Positions 12,445 through 23,050 of a DNA stretch of 64,000 nt are shown here, one piece after another; the stretch's first letter is position 1, and each line of letters opens with the position of its first letter. The notes under the pieces were generated by a model that saw only the letters and a list, made by a program, of their open reading frames with translations, was not told where the DNA came from and did no database searches. The DNA is from Pseudonectria foliicola (taxonomy: Eukaryota > Ascomycota > Sordariomycetes > Hypocreales > Nectriaceae): positions 127,425 to 191,424 of the forward strand of contig QUZD01000086.1 in NCBI GenBank assembly GCA_003693505.1. The letters are read 5' to 3'. The position numbers and the translations under genes were made by a program.

Positions 12445-12684
12445 CTAGGCCCTCCAATGATTGCGTTCTGCCTCGGCACCAGCCTCGCGCTGCCGTAGGC
12501 GCCCAACTCGATCTCGCCAAACGAGGAAGACAGCCCAGCTAACACCAACCAGAAACGCGACTAAGAGAACAGCTACCAATATGATTATGGTGAAGCGCTT
12601 TGTATTATCATTCTTCGTAATCACGACCCCAGAAGGGACGACAGGATCGAGCGAAGTGTTCCACGGTTGGATTGGGGAAAACAT
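12445..12684 (-). CDS. Possible small single-pass membrane protein
   Basis: A 79-residue open frame from the ATG at 12684. It has a short polar N-terminus, one strong transmembrane segment (about residues 31-53, FTIIILVAVLLVAFLVGVSW), then a basic and charged tail (WRDRVGRLRQREAGAEAER). This topology, with positive charge just after the membrane span, is what a real type of small membrane protein looks like. There is no recognisable domain, and it could also be the last exon of a longer gene. A TATATAAG-like box lies about 260 bases upstream near 12935-12945. Confidence 0.4.
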   Translation of the reverse strand: MFSPIQPWNTSLDPVVPSGVVITKNDNTKRFTIIILVAVLLVAFLVGVSWAVFLVWRDRVGRLRQREAGAEAERNHWRA

Positions 12685-13503
12685 GACAGAGCTTTTCTAA
12701 ACAGAGTGGAGAATAGCGTCGGACAGCTGGAGCTGAGCTGAACTGAGTAAATATAGCGTTGCTGACTGAGGGAGATAATTCGGCAACAAACCTGGATTCC
12801 AATGAAGTACAAAACTCTCTACACTTTGCAGCAGAAACGGCGCTGTCAATAGCACTTGAGTAACGAAGATGTCAAGTACTGGAAATGTGAGAACATAGAG
12901 CAAGCGATGAGTTTCGGCATGGCTTCGTCTCATTCTTATATATGAGATGAGAGTGCTGAATGGTAATTCATGTCACACCAGCAGTATTCATCAGTTTGGC
13001 TGTCGCCTGTCTTGCTTACGGCTCCATGTCTTTTCTGCCCTTGTCTTTTATTATGGTTCTGCTGATGTGCTGAAAGCGAAGGGGTTGTCATTTCTTTCAG
13101 CCTTCATGACGCTAGGCCATGACGAGCATTCGCCAAAGGAAAAACGCAGCCGGTCTCACAGCTTTCACGTTACTGAGACTTAGTGTAATTGGTTGGGTCG
13201 ATTGAGAAATGTACATCTTGATTGTAATTAATATATCTAATAAAGAACCCAATTCGGTGGCGGATCCCAGCGCTTGGTCCGCGTCGTCAGAATAACGACT
13301 TGTCTCCTTTCCTGAGTATTATAACAAGCCCCACCCTTTGCTGATACAAAGAAGAATATGAGAACGAGGCTTCATACTCCTGTTCCTCATACATATTTCG
13401 TTTGCCTCTCGTCTCATTTTTGTCGTACTGCAATATTCGTTCCGATCCTCCTTGTTTCTCAGTCTAAGCATGGTCAACAGATCCAGGTATTGTTGGTGGG
13501 TGA
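12685..13503. other. Intergenic region
   Basis: A leader or promoter for the small membrane ORF is likely near 12685-12950. The rest should be the 3' region of the Ser/Thr-rich gene. Nothing else is evident. Confidence 0.45.
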
Positions 13504-14334
13504 CTAGATAGCAGTGCCGTTCCAAGCTGACCAAGTTCTCTGCCATTGGCCATCATCGTATGCTGGCGGAGCGGGAAGCGGTTCGGGCACAGGTGTTGAA
13601 GTGGGAAGAATCGTCTCGTGTGACACGGATGACAGCCACGTCAAGGTGGCTGTCGGCATGGTGAAAACTGGGCCAGCACTTGTCTTTGAAGGTCCAGATG
13701 GTCTGACCGTGCCTATTCGCGTGGAGAATGTGGAAGGCTCCTCGCTGGTGGCAGTCGTCGGCTTGGCGGAATTGGATAGGCTGGTCGGCTTCACACCCCC
13801 CGTAGTCAGAATGAGGGAGACGCGACTGGCTGGGGTTCGACCCTTGCTTGAGGGCGAGGCTGAGGCGGGACGGCTTGGGATAGGGCTGACGATTACTGTC
13901 TGGGTGACCTCGTCGATGATGTCGATGACGGAAACAGTCGTCTGAGCCACCTTGGTGACGGTTTGGATATCGGCGGTCCGGGTGACGGTGTAGGTGAGAG
14001 GCTTCTCGGTCCTTACAACAGTGTGGATAATAGGAGATTCCGTCTTGATGACCGTCTCAATGACTGTCACAACACCATCGCCGTCGTCGTCGCCACCATT
14101 GTCGCCACCAGATTTATCGCCCTTGTTTCCTCCATCTTTACCACCGCCGTTGCTAGGTTTGCCACGGCCACCTCCGCTGCCCGTGTTTGGTGCTTGGTCA
14201 CTGGGCTCGAGAGGAACAACGGAGTATTTTGGCTTGGCTGCTGGCTCGCGTGGTGCAACTTTTGGCTGAGGGAGCGAGTAGACGGTTGTGAAAGACGCTG
14301 CCAAAGCCATAAGCATTGGGATTGAGCCGTGCAT
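13504..14334 (-). CDS. Secreted Ser/Thr-rich cell-surface protein
   Basis: A single-exon gene of 276 residues from the ATG at 14334. A signal peptide covers about residues 1-20 (ending TVYSLP). A basic pro-like segment follows, then a Gly/Asp/Lys-rich linker. Next come repeated short Thr/Val blocks (TVIETVIKTES, HTVVRTEKP, YTVTRTAD, TVTKVAQTTV), typical of beta-rich, O-glycosylated wall proteins, and then a long Ser/Thr/Pro region. The C-terminus (WQRTWSAWNGTAI) is not hydrophobic, so there is no GPI signal. It is likely secreted or wall-bound. No enzymatic domain is visible. The Gly/Asp linker coincides with a trinucleotide-biased DNA stretch and may vary in length between strains. Confidence 0.72.
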   Translation of the reverse strand: MHGSIPMLMALAASFTTVYSLPQPKVAPREPAAKPKYSVVPLEPSDQAPNTGSGGGRGKPSNGGGKDGGNKGDKSGGDNGGDDDGDGVVTVIETVIKTESPIIHTVVRTEKPLTYTVTRTADIQTVTKVAQTTVSVIDIIDEVTQTVIVSPIPSRPASASPSSKGRTPASRVSLILTTGGVKPTSLSNSAKPTTATSEEPSTFSTRIGTVRPSGPSKTSAGPVFTMPTATLTWLSSVSHETILPTSTPVPEPLPAPPAYDDGQWQRTWSAWNGTAI

Positions 14335-16020
14335 ATTGAATGATGACTGGTCTGAAGATTCAAAGCGTGGTAGGTTGTATGCTCGCTGTGTGATGGAAAA
14401 CTGGTGGATTTCCGGAGATTCAAGTCCCCAGGATCTGGCCCAGATTCTAATCCAGGTTGGCCGAGGTGTAAGTGAGATGTAAGTGAGGGAAAAGTAAAGG
14501 TGGAGTAAAACAGAATGCTAGTTGGAGAGTATCACAGTGAATCACGGATGAGATCTGAAAATAGAGACTGTTAACACAGAATGCGAACAAAACTGGAGAG
14601 CCCAGGATACAAGGTGAAGGATGCCTGCGTCGGTTATAAGAGATGCAATTCAGATGGCTGGTAAACACGAATTGCTGGAGGTTGGAACCAAGGCACCAGG
14701 GCGCGCCAGGGCAGCATAGCGCACCCATCCCTTGATGTGGCAGGGGTCCCGCACTAGCCACCCAGCCACAGGCACCTTTGCAAGGCTGCAACATGATTGG
14801 CCGATAGCCCCTCGCTAGTGCACGATGCAGCTGAAAGTCGACACAAAGAGCCCTATTCCGGCGGAATCTGCAGGCAAGCCAGCGCGCTCAACTGCAGATT
14901 CGCTAACGGCTAAGACACTGATATTCTCCGGGAAGGACGCATACCGGGTATTTGATTATCTATAGAACTCAAGTCCACGGCACAACACGCAAACGGAACG
15001 GTCATGGGATATTGCAACTGCGCTCACCCATGCGTTCTAAAGGACCTACCTTACGTACGTACCTACTTGCGTCAGTTAAGCGTGGCGGTGCCTGGCTATC
15101 GGTACCGTCGTGGGGCGCAAGCACGCAGGTGCAAATCGTGCGATCGGACGATTTGGCAGGGGTGGTGTACTACTGTACTGTGGCTTGCGTCGCAAGGCTC
15201 GTTGTGCCTTGGCCGCAATATCGTTCAAGGGAATACACCCGTTGTCGGCCGAGCAATGAAGTGCCTGTTCTCGCCCTAGCTTAGGTACTGGTGGAGAAGC
15301 CAAGGTTTGGTTTAATTACCCAGAGTAGCTTATGCCTTACGTAGACTGGTCTGCCCTTTTGTCTTCGATAACCCGAGCACCGATATTCCACAAAGGTGGT
15401 ATTTTCCTTACTACTATTTACCTCACGTGCGTGCACCATGTACCGCAACAGTATGCCTAACGGCCCGAGATCTAGCAGAAACCGGTTCCAAGTGGAAGAC
15501 CGTTCAGCCGCCACCTTCGTGTGTTCTAGAACAATGGAAATTTGTGATACAATATGGAAGGAGCATTATCAACACACGGACCATGCTGTACGAGACAGGA
15601 ATCCGAGCAAGGCTTTCCGCTGCCAACCAGGAACACCGAGTCGGACTCTCCAAGCGGAAGATGCGGACTTACAGCAGGTACAATAGTGTACCTGCTGCTT
15701 ATGAGCTTCATGGCTGGTGGAGTGATGATTTTGTGTTTAGCTGCTTGGCAATGACGTTCCGGCTTTCGCCCCAGGATACTCAGCCACACACACCCCGTCA
15801 AACTCGCAGTCTGTCAGGTGGGCGCGGGGTTCTACACATAGCCTCACCCACTCCCACTCCTACTTCGTCTCCTGCTCCGTACAACATCTGCTTATGCGTA
15901 TATATATATAACGCGTCGCGTGCGCTACATCCACTCTCAAACCGTCGCTGTTTCTGAACTAGATACAACCTCTCGATTCTTGAAGTTTGCTGTATCAACT
16001 TTAAATTACAAATCAACAAC
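14335..16020. other. Divergent intergenic region
   Basis: It should hold the promoters of the wall-protein gene (minus) and the annexin gene (plus), which are divergent. No gene is supported; open frames here lack features. The annexin-proximal end has a pyrimidine-rich tract and a TATA run. Confidence 0.5.
15898..15911 (+). promoter_or_regulatory. TATA-like core promoter of the annexin gene
   Basis: An alternating TATATATATATA run about 110 bases before the annexin ATG, followed directly by ACGCGTCGCG. It is preceded by a C/T-rich tract. It is a plausible core promoter; no transcription start was mapped. Confidence 0.4.
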
Positions 16021-17509
16021 ATGTCGTATCCTGGGTATGGTCAGCCATACGGCCGTGAGTAGCCCCAACGTTTGATCCGATGACACCGACACTCGAGATT
16101 GACACTCATTCGCAGAACCGCCGCCTCCTCAGGGCTATGGCCAGCAGTATCCTCCTCCTCAGCATGGTCATTATCCGCCGCCTCCGCCTCAAGGCCAGTA
16201 CCCTCAAGGCCAATATCCTCAGGGCCAGTACCCTCCTCCCCAGCAAGGCGGCTATCAACAACCCCCGCCCGGTCAATATCCGCCTCCTCAGCAGCCTCCC
16301 TACGGCGGCTACCAGCAGCAGCAACCACCACCAGTTCCTCCCCATCCTCCTCATCCTCAACAGTATGGCTCTCCTGCGCCCGGTCATTACGGCGCTCCTC
16401 CACCCCAGCAGCCATACGGCGCTCCTCCTCCCGGTGCGCCATACGGCGCACCGCCCCCCCACGCTGCCCCGCCAACTCCGGCATCTTTAGGTTACGGCCC
16501 GCCTCAGATCATTCAGTGGGATGGCACTCCAGATGCCCAGATATTGCGAAAAGCCATGAAGGGCTTTGGCACGGACGAGAAGACGCTGATTGACGTGCTG
16601 TCTACGAAAGATCCTCTCCAGATTGATGCTATCCGGACTGCTTACGGGCGATCGATTGGACGCGATCTCGTCGCTGATATCAAGAGCGAAGTCAGCAGCT
16701 GGTTCGAGAGCGGCCTGGTTCAATTAGCTCGTGGCCCCTTGCTTGCCGATGTTCACAATCTTTATGCTGCCATGGCCGGCCCTGGAACCAAGGAAGTTGT
16801 CCTCAATGACATTCTCCTTGGCAGATCTAATGCCGACATCCAAGCCATCAAGAGTGCGTACCAGCAAACCTTTCGCAAGAGTCTGGAGAGCTCCGTCAAG
16901 GGAGATCTCAGTATGAAGACGGAGAGGCACTTTATGATTGTCCTCAGTGCAAAGAGGGCCGAGGATGCCGCTCCGGTCATTCCCCAACAGGTCGACGAAG
17001 ATGTGATGAATATCTACAAGGCGACTGAGGGTAGAATGGGCACAGACGAGATTCTGGTTTGCAGCATCCTAAGCCAGAGGAACGACAACCAAATTCGCGC
17101 CATTGCACACACTTATAGGCAAAAGTTCAATCGAGATCTGGAAAAGGTGATCAAGAGTGTAAGTGTACTTCTCACCACTGCAACTCTTGTGATGCGTTTA
17201 CCAAAACTAACCTGCTTTTAGGAGTTCTCTGGTCATATGCAAGATGCCCTTCTATTCCAGTTGCGCCAGGCTGTGGACAAGTATATGCATGCCGCGCAGC
17301 TCCTTGAAGATTCCATGGCTGGTATGGGAACCAAGGATCACTTGCTCGTCGCCCGCGTTGTGCGCTTCCACTGGGATCGCAACATGCTGGCCAATGTTAA
17401 GGCAGCGTATGAGCAACGGTTCAAGAGGTCGCTCGGCAGCAGGATCAAGGGAGAAACTTCAGGTGACTACCGGAAACTGATGCTGGCCTGCATTGGAGAG
17501 AGGTATTGA
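16021..17509 (+). CDS. Annexin with Pro/Tyr/Gly-rich N-terminal domain
   Basis: A calcium-dependent phospholipid-binding protein. The model has three exons (16021-16054, 16116-17158, 17222-17509), giving 454 residues. Donors are GTGAGT and GTAAGT; acceptors are CGCAG and TTTAG. Residues 1 to about 140 are a low-complexity PYG/PPQ-rich head like annexins 7 and 11 and Dictyostelium annexin VII, likely to self-associate. Four annexin repeats follow. Each keeps a type-II calcium loop: KGFGTDE, AGPGTKE, EGRMGTDE and AGMGTKD. All four look intact, so calcium-dependent membrane binding is expected; fungal roles in secretion or membrane trafficking are inferred. The 34-base first exon ends inside codon 12. 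The head is encoded by a Pro-rich repeat that also gives long spurious frames on the minus strand. Confidence 0.95.
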
Positions 17510-18752
17510 GCGTTGGCAAGAGAACTGCTGCCGGCTCTGTGTGCGCGAGGATTTGAACTACAGAAAGGAGGCTTGCTGTGTTAGCTTCTGGGTTGGAACA
17601 TCGGGCTTTGGCGTTGGGGCAATCCTGACACAGGCATGGGTTACGGTTTCTAATGCAGCCAGGAAATGATACCAGGTAATGAATTAATGGATGGCTATAC
17701 CCGCATTATTGATTGTAGCACTACGAGGTAACAGTTTTGAGTGAGCCTGAATCATAATTGGACGTCGATGACCTTGGGCCTTGTTCTTGGCTAACGTTAC
17801 GCTGTTACAGTTCATGACATCCTTTAGATGCAACATGGTCGGGTTCCTGCAAGTGAGCACGATCTTGAGGGTGAAATAGAATAGTTTGGTGATTGGCTGT
17901 ATTCGAAGAAGAGGAAGAGAGCCTTGAAAAGTGATGCGAGTGTTGTCGCAACCTAAAGCCACTGTCCTAAGACCCTTAAAGTACCTAGTTAGTACTGGGT
18001 AGGGTGCTTTGTTAGCGGTATCGAAATATCAATCTGCATGATACCCATTTACCTCTTTGAGATATCAGGACTTGTTGGTTGCCAACTTCCATGGTACATA
18101 AAACAACTATGGGCAGGCGTCGCAAGATAAGTATAGCTGCTTCGACATGCAGCATCGTTTTAATTAGTCCCTGGCTTTCTTACCCTCGTGGGCTGGAATC
18201 AGATGTATGTCTCACATAAATGGGGATGCGAGGTACCACACAATCGTGGAACATGTTGGTGTGGAGCATCTTGTACTTTGTATAAACCTTAGGCCAGCGG
18301 TAGCAAAGCATTTGGTCAGAAAAGACCCGTGGGTCCTCTAAATATTTAGGGACCTAACGCTGCCTGAACCTCAAGGCAGAAATAATCGAGTTTCGTGTTC
18401 TCATTCGTCACCCTTTTTCGCGCTAGTAGTCGAAGTCGCATCCTAATTACCTTCAATATCCTTTTGCCGTCAATTACGACCTGCTCCTGCCTCGCTGCAA
18501 CGTGCTTTCTGGCGTTCATGAGGCGCTCACGCACCTGCCTTGTATCTTTACCTAAAAAAACGCGCTACGCGCCTTTCCTCTTTCTTGCTCACAAACTAAG
18601 GAGTTATTCAACTTAAATCTCTCAAGACCTTAACAACCTGAACAAGTTGTATCAACTTCTGGTTCCTGGTTGCGTGAACGCGCCTCTAGCTGCACGTATA
18701 CTCTGGAACGCAGATCTCACGCGAATAGTGCCCGCAACAGGCCTGCGAAAGG
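17510..18752. other. Intergenic region with an A/T-richer segment
   Basis: This holds the 3' UTR of the annexin and the promoter of the zinc-finger gene. Near 18340-18600 a short stretch differs from its surroundings and includes a CGCGCTACGCGC palindrome at about 18559-18570 and a basic-looking minus-strand frame. It could be a repeat relic. No gene is supported. Confidence 0.45.
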
Positions 18753-20899
18753 ATGGCGGCACAAGCGATTTCCCCACCAGTCAACACTGGAGTGGACGGC
18801 CCATATGCCGGGTTGTCGCGGCCAGCTTCAAACGTTGCAAGTCATGGCGCAACGGCGGCTCATAACCACTCTCCCGCTGCGGCCTCGCCCCAGGTTCAAT
18901 ATGGACATTTCCCAGCTGTCTCCAATCAAGACCGACCAACCCAAAATACGCCATCACACTCTTTTAGATCGCCGGAACAGACGCAAGAAGCGACAACACC
19001 GGTCAGTGATGCCAACGGGAAGCAGAAATCCAAAACTCCAAAGGGGCCCCAAGCGTCGGGTCAAGCACAATCAGCTTCGCTTGCTTCCCGTGACCTTTTT
19101 ATGTCAAATGATTACACTGCTCTGGCGCAGAACATCAAAGCTACTAGTCCCAATATTGTTCGACAAGTGATTAGGGATCACTGGGAAAAGGCGTTGTTAG
19201 GGTCGCAGTATCATACTGCTTTCCTTGTAAGTCAAGTCCTCCCTTCCCGGAGATCGCCCATCTTTGAAAAGCTGCATGTCATGAACCCTCTCATAGGCTT
19301 GTTGGATTCGAAGGAACCATTTTAGTGCTATAGCACATGCATATCGATACTAATCCACCAGTTAGTTGAACGCCACCATGCATCAAGCCAGCCCTGAGAC
19401 ACTTGGTCGAGCTGTTCAAGATTTCGGTAGCAAGCTAGTCAAGTGCTCAAAGCAGCACATCGTTCGACATCTGAGTTCGGATGATTTCGACGAGGTCGCT
19501 GACATACTTCTCAGGAAAGTCAGCAGTGAGTTTCTAGACAAGGCCATAGCTATCCGGCTTGACACAATGCCAGCCCGACAACTTGTCAATGCCTTGGCTA
19601 GGGCAGAGCGCCTTGGTTACGATGCAGAGGACGTCGTGGAAGAAACGGAGCGTGGGAATGAGCATGTCATTCCTTCTTTGTCCTCAGTGGCCGCTCACCC
19701 TGCGCCCATGTATCCAGGGGCTCAACAGCAGCAACATCAACATGTGCAACAGCAGCAACAACCGCCCCCAGTACAATGGCATCCGCCGACGGGACAGTCA
19801 AACGTGCCCACCGTCCCAAGGCCTTCCCCCGCGAGCGCATTCCCGCACCGGGTTGGGCCCGGGCACATCGTTCATTGCGGCACCTGCGATTGGCCTTGTA
19901 GCTCCATGGAGGCTCTTAGCTACGTATGCACCTGATCTTTCTGGACCAAAATCACCCCCGCTAATGAGCCGGCAGCATGCAAAGAAGAACGCCTGCAATA
20001 CTGTGAAGGACAACGACAAAGTCGGGAGAGACGTGTGTCCTCATTGTGGGACTCGATTTGGTAGTAACGGTGGCCTCTACTACCATCTCAAGGTCCACGT
20101 GTGTGGAACTCATGTGGATGCAGCGGTCGAGAAGATCCTGCCTCACATCGATGCGCACATGGCACGACGAAAGAGTGCCAGGCCAGTTCCCGTGGCGCCA
20201 GTTCCTTCGACGCCTGTTGCTTCGACATCTCAGCACATGTCGTGGAAGACACCCGACTCTGTACGACCACGTTCTGCGACTCCAGGTCAAGACCCGTATG
20301 CCAGTCTTACACCAGACGAAAGAGCGTCACTTGAAAGCGAGATGAAGCAAGCAGAGGATTATTATGGAGCGCTTATGAGAGAGGCAATGAAGCTGCGTAA
20401 CCCTGAACGAGAGGCTCAGCTGTCGAGCTTAAAGAACCGTTACAACACCAAACAGAGCATGACGCGCAAAAAGTACGGAATAAGGCTCCGCGAGAGACGT
20501 ACCCGGGAGCAAATTGACGCGGAACGGCTTCGAATGTTTGGTAACCTGAATGAGACGCTGGCGCCATCAGCCAAGAAGGCCAGAGTTGATGAACATGGAC
20601 GTGCTGCAGTGACTCAGCAGATTCCCGCTCCTGAGGTCGTAGTACGCAAGGGGGCTCCTGCTCCCATGTCTAGTATGGTGGGAGGTCTATCTGGCTCCCC
20701 GGCAACAGCTGAGCTTACAGATCCAACGATTCCGCAAGGCTGGAATGAATCTGAGCGCCAGCGCCAGCAGCAACTGGCGACTGGGTTTAAGGGACCCCAG
20801 ACTGATCCCATATCCAATAACGATGAGTCAAGCGGTAGTGACAGCGACAGTGACAGCGACGATGGGGACATCCCCGCTTCGCTGCCTAATTCGCATTAA
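18753..20899 (+). CDS. Protein with two tandem C2HC zinc fingers
   Basis: The model has three exons (18753-19226, 19366-19923, 19976-20899), giving 651 residues. Both introns are phase 0, and intron 1 has a TACTAAT branch site. Residues 1-110 are Ser/Pro/Gln-rich and disordered. Residues about 115-300 form a helical conserved block (SPNIVRQVIRDHWEKALLG ... SDDFDEVADILLRKV). Two zinc fingers follow: Cys329-Cys332-His345-Cys351 and Cys365-Cys368-His381-Cys387, both CX2CX12HX5C. Intron 2 lies one residue before His345. After that comes a Lys/Arg-rich, probably coiled segment and an acidic SGSDSDSDSDDGD tail. It is likely a nuclear, nucleic-acid-binding protein. I do not recognise a named orthologue. 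Confidence 0.82.
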
Positions 20900-21810
20900 A
20901 GGGTAGTTATGGCGGGAACTAAATGCATGGCGCGATTGTTGCTTTCCTGGGAGTGGTTTTTTAGGCGTTTGGGGGACAAGGACAACGATGGGGAGGATCG
21001 TATGGCGCTCCGGTTGAAAGCGGCGATTGATACTGATACAGGCAGCCAGAGTAGCTGAAAGTGAGCCAAGGTCTTGCTAGGGATTTTGGAATTTATTCGC
21101 GGCTCGGGGCTGAGATCTGATATAGCCCAGATGTTCTACTGTAAGTAATGGGGAACAAATGATTGGGTGTGAGCGCCCTACGGAGCAATGCAGCAAGAAA
21201 ACGTTGAACAAGCGAGACTACGTGGAGACTTGGGAATGCGTATGAGGAAGGGAAGCAGAGATGTCACGAGAATGAGCGGTTGGGAATCAGATGAGTCGCC
21301 CGTGTCCATCCATTCATGCCTGTCCAGGTCCAGGTCCATGTCCAGGTCCAGGTCTAGGTCGTGGCCTGGGTATCTAGGCTTGCAGTTAGCGAGATGGAAG
21401 AGGAAGAGACGAAATAAGGATGCCTTTAGAATTATGGGGGTCTATTTGCGGTGGGATGGATGTTGGAAGGGTTGAGTGGGCAGAGCTGGTTTGGGGTGCT
21501 GCGAGGGAAGAGGACGACGATCCTACCTGCAAACCAGCAAGCAAGCGAGCGAGCGAGCGAGCGAGCAGGGGACTTGGGCTGGCTGAAGCGCTGCTGGGGT
21601 TCCATGTCGGCCCATCCACCCATGCGCAGGTGCATGTGACGTGCGAACGGGGGGCAAGCGAGCAGACGGATCCTTTGGCTGTGACAGTTGGTTGATGAAC
21701 GTTGGGTGTTTCATGAGGGATTGGCTGAGACGAGTGATGAGGAAAGGATGCAGTTGCTCATCACGTTGGATGCCGGTCACGTTGGCTATCACGTTTGTCC
21801 TATGTGCTCC

Positions 21811-21867
21811 GTACCTTACCTACCTAGGTACCTACCTACATAGGTAGGTACCTACCTGGTAGGTATG
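21811..21867. repeat. Long TACC/GGTA palindromic element
   Basis: Alternating TACC and GGTA units give nested palindromes such as ACCTAGGT and TAGGTACCTA across about 57 bases. It is one of the longest members of the dispersed intergenic family. Confidence 0.85.
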
Positions 21868-22465
21868 CACATTGCACCTAAGGCACGTACCTAGCGCCCA
21901 GGCATCCTTACTCGGCACCAACAGCGTCAGCGTCGTCAGTACGGAGTACCAGCATCGCAATCCGCAATCCGCAATCCGCCCATTCGTTCTAATTTTACCC
22001 AATGCTTCCCCTCATCCTTCCATCGAGGCACAGACACAACCGCTGCCATGTCATGATCAGCCGCTGGCTGCAGAGCAACTGGGTCCTCCATCTTTACTTA
22101 CTTGTTAGCCTCCTCACTGCCGCCTAGTGCCGTCCTAGCTCCTCGTCCTTCGTCCTTGGTCTCAACTATCCTTCTCGAACCCGCTGCAGAGGGCCGGACA
22201 GCGCGCCAGTCACCACGATGACAGCCTCCAAGTCCCCAGCATAGTGTGACAGGGGGCGCTGTTAGGCCCAAGCCCCCGGACCCTTCTGAAACGCGAGCAG
22301 CCGCGGGCAGCCAGTGGTCAGCGACGGGCCCTGCAGAGAGGGGGATCGCGCAGGGGTGAAACCCGCTAGAGAACCAACGTTCTGGAGCAGCGTGGCAGTC
22401 GAGACACCTGCATGCTTCAAATGAGACGGGTGCGACGGGGGCTTGTTTGGGCAGCGCAGCGACCA

Positions 22466-22482
22466 GGGGGGGGGGGGGGGGG
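22466..22482. repeat. G17 homopolymer run
   Basis: Seventeen consecutive G residues in intergenic DNA. Length is likely unstable and sensitive to sequencing error. Confidence 0.85.
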
Positions 22483-23050
22483 AGGAGGCTTCCTCTTCGC
22501 CTGTCGGGAGCCTGCTGTTGGTGGTTCTGTTGGCGGTGGTGGTGCTGTTGCTGCCACTATCACTGCTTCTATTACTGGGTGATGATACTGATATTGCCGC
22601 AGACAAGGGGGTATGAGGGTGAAGGTGAGGCTTGATGTTATACATACAGGCGCCTCCCGTCATCCCCGGGCCGCAGCTGTTGATGTTTCCAGCCTCAACT
22701 TGGATTCCACTTCTACTTCTGCTCTTGCCTCTTCTTCTCCCTCTCCCTCTGCTCTTCCAGCTCCGGCTCCGGTCCCGGTTCTTATTACTCCCGTCACTCC
22801 TTCAACCAGTGCTCCGTCCTGCACATTTCCGACTGTTTCCTACTTGTTCGTGTCTTGTTTGTTCTGAGCTTGGCTGTGCCAGCATCTTCTCTCACGTCCG
22901 CCACCATCATTGTCTAGTCGAGACTGTTGATCGTCGTCCCCTTCATCACCGGTTACCACATCAGGCGATCTTCGATCCACCATCGCTACCCTCGCCCACT
23001 AGCGTTACTTCGCTTTCCTGTAGCAAAGTCCCTGGATCGACGGCCTCGTC

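Larger units (their letters stand above)
20900..23050. other. Gene-poor region rich in simple repeats
   Basis: It should hold the zinc-finger gene 3' end and a long leader for the BTB gene. It contains a CCAGGT repeat near 21325-21360, a GAGC repeat near 21545-21565, a palindromic element at 21811-21867, a G17 run and pyrimidine-rich DNA at 22690-22800. No gene is supported. Confidence 0.5.

Noticed and set aside
21188..21475. A basic plus-strand frame with Ser-Arg repeats.
   Set aside because: The SR repeat is the translation of a CCAGGT/CAGGTC repeat; no homologue-like feature is seen.
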